Shown: positions 6,857-11,061 of the stretch, in pieces
Layout: each line of letters opens with the position of its first letter
Position numbering within the stretch: the first letter of the stretch is position 1
Source: Candidatus Aminicenantes bacterium UBA4820
Lineage (GTDB): Bacteria; Acidobacteriota; UBA4820
Length of the DNA stretch: 11,061 bases
Direction: 5' to 3'
NCBI GenBank assembly: GCA_002402325.1
Contig: DHFQ01000106.1
Location: forward strand, 1 to 11,061
Made by a program: the position numbers and the translations under genes
Notes under the pieces: generated by a model
Databases searched by the model: none
What the model was told of the DNA's origin: nothing
What the model saw: only the letters and a program-made list of their open reading frames with translations

Positions 6857-6905
6857 TATTCCACACACTTTTCAACATTTTTTTCCACAAAACCAGTGGA
6901 AAAAA
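6857..6905. promoter_or_regulatory. Cluster of DnaA-box-like 9-mers with 12-bp period and a 10-bp inverted repeat
   Basis: Three direct 9-mers begin at 6857 (TATTCCACA), 6869 (TTTTCAACA) and 6881 (TTTTCCACA), exactly 12 bp apart. The third fits the DnaA-box consensus TTWTNCACA fully; the other two differ by one base each. An inverted copy, TTTTCCACT on the minus strand, lies at 6903-6895. The third box and this copy form a perfect 10-bp inverted repeat (6879-6888 with 6896-6905, loop of 7). DnaA binding is an inference: it could be a replication-origin element, a DnaA-controlled operator, a site for another factor, or chance in AT-rich DNA. No dnaA, dnaN or other origin-linked gene is in the window. 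Confidence 0.4.
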
Positions 6906-7103
6906 TCTTTGTGAAATGCAATAATGATAAGGGTTTTATGAGTGTAACAATCTCACATTACAAAATTGTTAATCCTTTAGTTTAGGTTTTCTTATTTAAC
7001 TGTAAATTTATTTTTTCCTAACCTGATTTATTAAAAGAAGTTAGTCAACAATTTGTTTTATTTTAATACTATCGTCAAAAACATTTCATTATTTTTCTTA
7101 ATC

Positions 7104-7112
7104 TGATAGAAT
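7104..7112 (+). promoter_or_regulatory. Candidate extended -10 promoter for the 615-aa gene
   Basis: TGATAGAAT combines a TGn extension with a -10-like TAGAAT, 16 bases before ATG 7129. No good -35 hexamer is found at the usual distance. It differs by one base from TGATAAAAT at 345-353, which is placed in the same way before the kdsC-like gene. Confidence 0.4.
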
Positions 7113-7128
7113 ATTTTTTGGAACTTTG

Positions 7129-8976
7129 ATGATTAAAGATATAAGATTACACGGTGAATTTTCCAGGCAGATTGAATTCTTCGCCTATCTTGCTGGCGAG
7201 AAGAGGTTAACCACACACTTTTATGAAATTGAGGAAACTGACAATCTTAAAAAATTATCATTTTTTCTTTCTGGCAACTATGTAACGCTTGAAGGAGACA
7301 CAATTTATTTTTCTGGTAATGGAGGAATTGTTTCTGAGTATATGTTTGGGTCCCCGATGCCTCTCAACGACTTAACGCATAAAGAAATTTTAAACAGACT
7401 GATTCTTTTTGGGACGTATCAAGGTGATAATGGGCTTGAATTCACTTCAAATTTAAAAGGTGAATTGACTTTAAAAGAACTTTTTTTAGATGGTAACGCC
7501 ATTTCTAATACATTTTTTTTGGTGAAAACAAGTTGGCCCTATTCTTCAAGAAGAACACAAGAAGAACTTTTAAAATTGCTTGGAAGACTTTTGAAAAGAA
7601 CTCCTCTTGTCTCTACACAGGATGACACACTTCTTGCAGAAGCAATGTTGAAAGAGATCTCTGACCCTGAAGCAACATTGCTCTTACTTAGATTAAAACA
7701 CAAGCATAATTACACTTTTTATAAATTTGTCGAAAGACATTACTCGCAAGAAAAGACATGGACAGATCTTGATGACGCATTCATAAACAAGTTTGCTGAT
7801 GAACTAAACATCGAAGTCTATCAACGAAAGAGAATTGCAATTGACATACTTTACAAATCGCAGGAAAACAAAGACCTTTTGAACGAATATAAAGATATTC
7901 TCGCTTCATCAATGAATAAACATCTTGAGCAAAATAAAATAGCAAGACTTAATTCAATAAGAAATCTCTCTATGAGACGAAACCTTCCCCTTGCTCTTTT
8001 TGATTCTCTTGACAATCTTCTTCCCAAGTCATTTGATTTAAGCCATAAAGAATTTGAAAAAACTTATTTAAAAGAGATGAGACAGATTCTTGAGGGTCTT
8101 TTTTTAGCAAGTGTAAGACCAAAAGATGTAATCGGCAAAGACGAAATTGCAAAACTTCTAAAGATCAAGCATCTTGCATCAATTGACAGAGAAAATGGGT
8201 TTGAACATATTTTGCTTGACACGGGCAGAGTCCTTGATGAGAAATCTTCGGAAATGGATAACCTTGAAGCCTTCGAACTTTTTACAGAGATAGTAACTTA
8301 CTTTGACAGGTTTGATAATGCCACATCTGTCATCAACCACCTCGCCTTTATGGAAGAGGCTGAAATTTCTCCTGAAAAAATAAGGTCGCTGATTGGAAAC
8401 AAAAGCGAACTTGATAAAATTGATCCCGTTATTTTTACAAATTACATCATTGACCCTGTGCTTCAAAATCCATATTCTCTGAGGTTTGGAAGACGAAAGG
8501 TTGAGATTCTCCTCCAATCAATTGAGAAGATAAATGCAAACGAAATGAACATAAATCAAGCATCGGCGAATATTGCAGTGATAACAATCGCTGAAAAGGC
8601 ACATAACCTGATACTCGAAAAAATTCAGGAGATTTTCAAAAATTATTATTTTGATTTGAATAAACCTGCGCATATAAACATTCTCAAAAAGGAGATTTTT
8701 GGGCAGATGAGAAATTCTCTTGATGTTTCAGATTCAATGTTAGAGGGAGCCTTTGAATCAGCATTAAATCAGTTTATAAACGAGAATGAGTATGTGGCTT
8801 CGGTTCTACCAAGAATTATTTCGGAAAATAATGATAAATTGAGGGAAGATTTTCTAAGGCAAACAGGTATAGATAGATCAAGAATTGAAAAACTTGAGAG
8901 CGAATATAAGAAAAGTCACGGCTTTTTAGTTGAAAAGGAAGAAGGGGCAACCTTCTTTGGCTTTGAAGAAGTATAA
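7129..8976 (+). CDS. Uncharacterised 615-aa cytoplasmic protein, possibly TIGR04442 family
   Basis: I cannot assign a function. The 615-aa product has no signal peptide, membrane helix, nucleotide-binding loop or Cys/His metal cluster. It has a short beta-rich N-terminal part (about residues 1-135) with the striking GNGGIVSEYMFG at 63-74, and a long all-helical remainder. Other conserved-looking patches are YLKEMRQILEGLF (313-325), IVTYFDRFDNA (388-398), IRSLIGNKSELDKID (418-432) and LREDFLRQTGID (571-582). From memory these resemble the TIGR04442 family of unknown function seen in Geobacter and relatives; this was not checked by search. ATG 7129 is preferred over TTG 7126 because GGA at 7120-7122 then has 6-nt spacing. 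It stands alone behind its own promoter and ends one base from the convergent cinA stop. Confidence 0.82.
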   Translation: MIKDIRLHGEFSRQIEFFAYLAGEKRLTTHFYEIEETDNLKKLSFFLSGNYVTLEGDTIYFSGNGGIVSEYMFGSPMPLNDLTHKEILNRLILFGTYQGDNGLEFTSNLKGELTLKELFLDGNAISNTFFLVKTSWPYSSRRTQEELLKLLGRLLKRTPLVSTQDDTLLAEAMLKEISDPEATLLLLRLKHKHNYTFYKFVERHYSQEKTWTDLDDAFINKFADELNIEVYQRKRIAIDILYKSQENKDLLNEYKDILASSMNKHLEQNKIARLNSIRNLSMRRNLPLALFDSLDNLLPKSFDLSHKEFEKTYLKEMRQILEGLFLASVRPKDVIGKDEIAKLLKIKHLASIDRENGFEHILLDTGRVLDEKSSEMDNLEAFELFTEIVTYFDRFDNATSVINHLAFMEEAEISPEKIRSLIGNKSELDKIDPVIFTNYIIDPVLQNPYSLRFGRRKVEILLQSIEKINANEMNINQASANIAVITIAEKAHNLILEKIQEIFKNYYFDLNKPAHINILKKEIFGQMRNSLDVSDSMLEGAFESALNQFINENEYVASVLPRIISENNDKLREDFLRQTGIDRSRIEKLESEYKKSHGFLVEKEEGATFFGFEEV

Positions 8977-8977
8977 A

Positions 8978-10237
8978 TCAAATTTCATCTCTTAAAATTT
9001 GTAAAAGATGATAAAGAGCATAATTTGAAGCCATTTCAATAACATTTTCTCTCTTAAATGGAAATATATGTTTGAAAACTCTTTCCTTACCCGGTTTTGA
9101 AACAGCGATATAGACAAGTCCCAGAGGTTTATCCTTTGTTTCTCCGGTTGGCCCTGCGATTCCCGTCGTTGAGATTGCACAGGGGGTCAAAAATCTCGCC
9201 CTTGCCCCTCTTACCATTGAAAGGGCAACATTCTCGCTAACCGCTCCAAACTCCTCTATCTCATCTTCTGGAACACCTAATAGCTCAATTTTAGCCTCAT
9301 TTGAATAGGCAGTTATTGAGCCTTTGTAAAATGAACTCACGCCTGAAACCGCTACAATCTTTCTGGAAATTGTCCCACCAGTTAGAGATTCTGCAACGCT
9401 CAACGAATAATTGTTCTTTTTCAAAATTTCACTTATTACTTCCACAATAGATTCGCCTTTAAAACTTACAATATTTTTTCCAAGATTTTTTAAAAGATGT
9501 TTTTCTATTTTATCTGAACTTTCAGCGTGAGAATTGTTTATTACTATCTTGACTTCTGTTACTCCAGAATGGGGCAGAATCGAATATTTTAAGATACCAT
9601 TTTCTTCTATAATTTCATCCAGAACCTTTTGTATATCGCTTTCACCGATGCCTGCAAAGGTGATCTTTAAAATTTTCTCTTCTTCTACCTTAAATCGTCG
9701 GTCAATTTCTTTCAATATAAAACTCTCTGTCATATCTTTAAATTCAGAAGGAACACCGGGAAGTGAAAAGAGCATTTTGTCTTCAAAATCAAAATAAATT
9801 CCGCAGGCAGTTCCGAACCTGTTTGGAATTATTCTGCTCTCTTTTGGAACCATTGCCATTTTTCTGTCTATGTCCCACATCTGCCTTCCTCTTGACCTGA
9901 ATCTTTCCTCTATTTCTCTAAACCACTCTTCATTTAGGACCAGTTCTGAAGAGAATGCCTGAGATAACCCTTCTCTTGTTAAATCATCTCGAGTAGGTCC
10001 CAATCCACCTGAAGTAATCACAATATCGGCTATCTTACAGGCTTTTTCTAATGACTCTTTAATAATGTTCAGATTATCTTCAATAATTTCATAACCACAA
10101 ATATCAATGTTTCTTTCTTTTAGTTTTTCAATTATAAATTTCCCGTTTGTGTCCTCACTTTGAAGGTCAAGTAATTCAGAACCTATCAAAAGGAGAAATG
10201 CTTTAACTGACTTCTTCTCTTTCCTCTTTTTTGACAT
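8978..10237 (-). CDS. cinA: CinA family protein (nicotinamide-nucleotide amidase domain)
   Basis: The 419-aa protein has the full two-domain CinA layout. The N-terminal MoCF-like COG1058 domain (about residues 11-180) carries SGGLGPTRDD (76-85) and LPGVPSE (159-165); related domains hydrolyse ADP-ribose. A central linker domain (about 185-255) follows. The C-terminal PncC domain (about 262-419) has AESLTGG (282-288), TGIAGPTG (358-365) and KPLGLVYIAV. PncC deamidates nicotinamide mononucleotide to nicotinate mononucleotide, recycling the NMN released by NAD-dependent DNA ligase. The product is the same as that of NadC in this window. Start 10237 is chosen for its GAGGA 2 nt upstream; ATG 10252 has no ribosome site. 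It overlaps the end of plsC by 35 bases, so translation is probably coupled. Confidence 0.94.
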   Translation of the reverse strand: MSKKRKEKKSVKAFLLLIGSELLDLQSEDTNGKFIIEKLKERNIDICGYEIIEDNLNIIKESLEKACKIADIVITSGGLGPTRDDLTREGLSQAFSSELVLNEEWFREIEERFRSRGRQMWDIDRKMAMVPKESRIIPNRFGTACGIYFDFEDKMLFSLPGVPSEFKDMTESFILKEIDRRFKVEEEKILKITFAGIGESDIQKVLDEIIEENGILKYSILPHSGVTEVKIVINNSHAESSDKIEKHLLKNLGKNIVSFKGESIVEVISEILKKNNYSLSVAESLTGGTISRKIVAVSGVSSFYKGSITAYSNEAKIELLGVPEDEIEEFGAVSENVALSMVRGARARFLTPCAISTTGIAGPTGETKDKPLGLVYIAVSKPGKERVFKHIFPFKRENVIEMASNYALYHLLQILRDEI

Positions 10238-10862
10238 AGTCCTCGTAACCATTTTCTATAAACAGTTTCGCTATCTCTTTTTTTATTGTGTCAGAGATCT
10301 CCTCCGGCAAAATTTCCCCCTCAAACTTAATTGGTTTGCCGTAAAAGATTTTTACTTTTGCAGGCTTGGGAATTTTTGAATGGGGCGGAAGAGCCTCTCT
10401 TGCACCAACTATTGCTACCGGAAGAATTGGGGCTTTACCCCTTAAGGCATAGACACCAACTCCTTTCCTTGCATCAAGAAGATATCCTTCCCTCGACCTT
10501 TGTCCTTCAGGAAAAATTCCTACAACCTTTTCTTTCGCAAGAAACCTCATAGTTTTCTTGTACGCTGATACCTGCGAGTTACTTCCTATTGGAATTGTAT
10601 CAAGGAGATAACAGAAAGGCCTCAAAATCTTTTTCTCATAATAAGTTGAAGTCATTATATAGTGAATTCTTCTTGGAAACATTATTCCAAGAATAAACGG
10701 GTCAAGATAGGAAGAATGGTTTGCCGCAACGATCAATCTTCCCCTTTTAGGAATATTCTCCTTACCATAACTTTTCACCCTGAAATAAATATTAAAGACA
10801 AGCCCGATAATCGTCTTCGCAAAATAGTAAAAAATGTATTTAAAAAATTCTGCCAAATCCAC
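10203..10862 (-). CDS. plsC: 1-acyl-sn-glycerol-3-phosphate acyltransferase (PlsC family)
   Basis: The 219-aa protein belongs to the PlsC/LPLAT acyltransferases, which add the second acyl chain to lysophosphatidic acid in phospholipid synthesis at the inner membrane. The catalytic motif NHSSYLD (48-54; His49 and Asp54 of HX4D), FPEGQRS (117-123) for glycerophosphate binding, and ILPVAIVGA (146-154) are all present. A hydrophobic N-terminal segment (about 8-27) likely anchors it. The start is GTG 10862, preceded by AGAGG at 10865-10869 with 2-nt spacing. TTG 10856, with a more usual 8-nt spacing, is an alternative that would remove only two residues. It leads the two-gene operon with cinA. The family also contains acyltransferases for other lipids, so exact substrate is inferred. 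Confidence 0.9.
   Translation of the reverse strand: MDLAEFFKYIFYYFAKTIIGLVFNIYFRVKSYGKENIPKRGRLIVAANHSSYLDPFILGIMFPRRIHYIMTSTYYEKKILRPFCYLLDTIPIGSNSQVSAYKKTMRFLAKEKVVGIFPEGQRSREGYLLDARKGVGVYALRGKAPILPVAIVGAREALPPHSKIPKPAKVKIFYGKPIKFEGEILPEEISDTIKKEIAKLFIENGYEDYVKKEEREEVS
10240..10244 (-). promoter_or_regulatory. Shine-Dalgarno site that favours the cinA start at 10237
   Basis: GAGGA on the minus strand lies inside the plsC coding sequence, 2 nt before ATG 10237. The upstream in-frame ATG at 10252 is preceded only by AT-rich sequence, and the codons between the two add nothing to the CinA domain, which begins near VKAFLLLIG. Confidence 0.5.
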
Positions 10863-10881
10863 AACCTCTTTTAAAAAATTT

Positions 10882-10910
10882 ATTATAACCCTTTAATCTA
10901 TAATTAGCAA
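10882..10910 (-). promoter_or_regulatory. Sigma70-type promoter of the plsC-cinA operon
   Basis: Reading the minus strand, TTGCTA (10910-10905) and a perfect TATAAT (10887-10882) are separated by exactly 17 bases. The -10 is six of six and the -35 four of six. The GTG start of plsC lies about 20 bases downstream, giving a short leader that just holds the AGAGG ribosome site. This is the best promoter match in the window. Confidence 0.65.
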
Positions 10911-10923
10911 TTATCCGTGTTGG

Positions 10924-10979
10924 GCAATGTAAAATATCACCGAACCGAGTATTGTCAAGCAATTTAATTTATCACCGAA
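10924..10979. repeat. 21-bp imperfect direct repeat, 35-bp period
   Basis: Two copies, at 10924-10944 and 10959-10979, agree at 18 of 21 positions. Both begin GCAAT and end with the identical 10-mer TATCACCGAA. They lie upstream of the plsC promoter, just outside its -35 box. They could be paired binding sites or part of an intergenic repeat family. No palindrome is obvious within a copy. Confidence 0.55.
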
Positions 10980-11003
10980 ATTTTGCAAAAAATTGGGGTC
11001 AAC

Positions 11004-11017
11004 TCTTGAATCTTGAA
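11004..11017. repeat. Short tandem repeat TCTTGAA x2
   Basis: Two exact back-to-back copies of a 7-mer lie in the gene-free right edge (10911-11061), next to GGGGTCAACTC (10995-11005). I have an uncertain memory of such GGGGTCAACTCTTGAAT-like sequence near IS200-type transposases, but no transposase is visible before the window ends. The rest of the edge shows no gene. Confidence 0.4.
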
Positions 11018-11061
11018 TTTTTTAAAACATCGCAGCCTACGGGACATCAACCAATTTGATT

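Larger units (their letters stand above)
6753..7125. other. AT-rich intergenic region, no gene seen
   Basis: This 373-bp gap separates prmA from the 615-aa gene and is very AT-rich. I find no RNA gene and no convincing ORF (the longest plausible one is 37 codons without a ribosome site). It does contain organised sequence: the 9-mer cluster and inverted repeat at 6857-6905, a 7-bp inverted repeat TAACAAT/ATTGTTA (6945-6951 and 6965-6971), an odd-length palindrome AACAA-T-TTGTT (7047-7057), and the candidate promoter at 7104-7112. The length is unusual for a stretch where other genes overlap. Confidence 0.7.

Noticed and set aside
6879..6905. 10-bp inverted repeat as the terminator of the prmA operon
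   Set aside because: Only four G-C pairs, and neither strand has a T tract after the stem; the A and T runs are part of the stem itself.
6811..6924. 37-codon plus-strand ORF starting MGITLKTLFF in the gap after prmA
   Set aside because: No ribosome site, Phe-rich composition typical of T-rich non-coding DNA, and it runs through the inverted repeat.
8955..8974. Hairpin CTTCTT/AAGAAG near the end of the 615-aa gene as a terminator
   Set aside because: Short AT-rich stem inside the coding sequence with no following T run.
1..11061. CRISPR array, phage or defence system
   Set aside because: No regularly spaced identical repeats of CRISPR length and no integrase, nuclease, toxin or structural phage motif in any convincing ORF.

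Overview
The window reads as a piece of a low-GC bacterial chromosome carrying ordinary housekeeping genes. A KDO-8-phosphate phosphatase-like gene followed directly by lapA and lapB, the pair that tunes LPS synthesis in Gram-negative bacteria, points to a diderm, probably LPS-making bacterium. Two uncharacterised proteins (233 aa and 615 aa) remind me of families I associate with Geobacter-type Desulfobacterota, but no search was run and I cannot place the phylum. The proteins are rich in Lys, Glu and Ile, as expected for an AT-rich genome.

Layout. Positions 1-220 are a patch of about 50% GC with two strong hairpins, lying downstream of a tRNA-Pro(TGG) gene on the minus strand (221-297). The tRNA and the main plus-strand gene run appear to be driven by divergent promoters in 300-360. 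The plus-strand run (372-6752) is tightly packed, mostly with overlapping or abutting stop and start codons: kdsC-like phosphatase, lapA, lapB, nadC, birA, coaX, a low-molecular-weight protein phosphatase, an unknown 233-aa protein, and prmA. It is very likely one operon. It joins envelope control (kdsC, lapA, lapB) with cofactor synthesis (NAD by nadC, biotin attachment by birA, CoA by coaX) and protein modification (phosphatase, prmA). Biotin and CoA both feed fatty-acid synthesis, so a loose membrane-lipid theme is possible, but that is inference.

A 373-bp AT-rich gap (6753-7125) follows. It holds three DnaA-box-like 9-mers spaced exactly 12 bp apart and a perfect 10-bp inverted repeat. 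Next comes the 615-aa uncharacterised protein (7129-8976), with its own extended -10 promoter. It converges, with one base between stop codons, on a minus-strand pair: plsC-like acyltransferase (10203-10862), then cinA (8978-10237), driven by a good sigma70-type promoter at 10882-10910. The right edge (10911-11061) has no gene, but carries a 21-bp imperfect direct repeat and a short tandem repeat.

No transposase gene, CRISPR array, phage gene or recognised defence gene is visible. The points most worth a second look are the DnaA-box-like cluster, the two uncharacterised proteins, and the GC-rich patch at the left edge.
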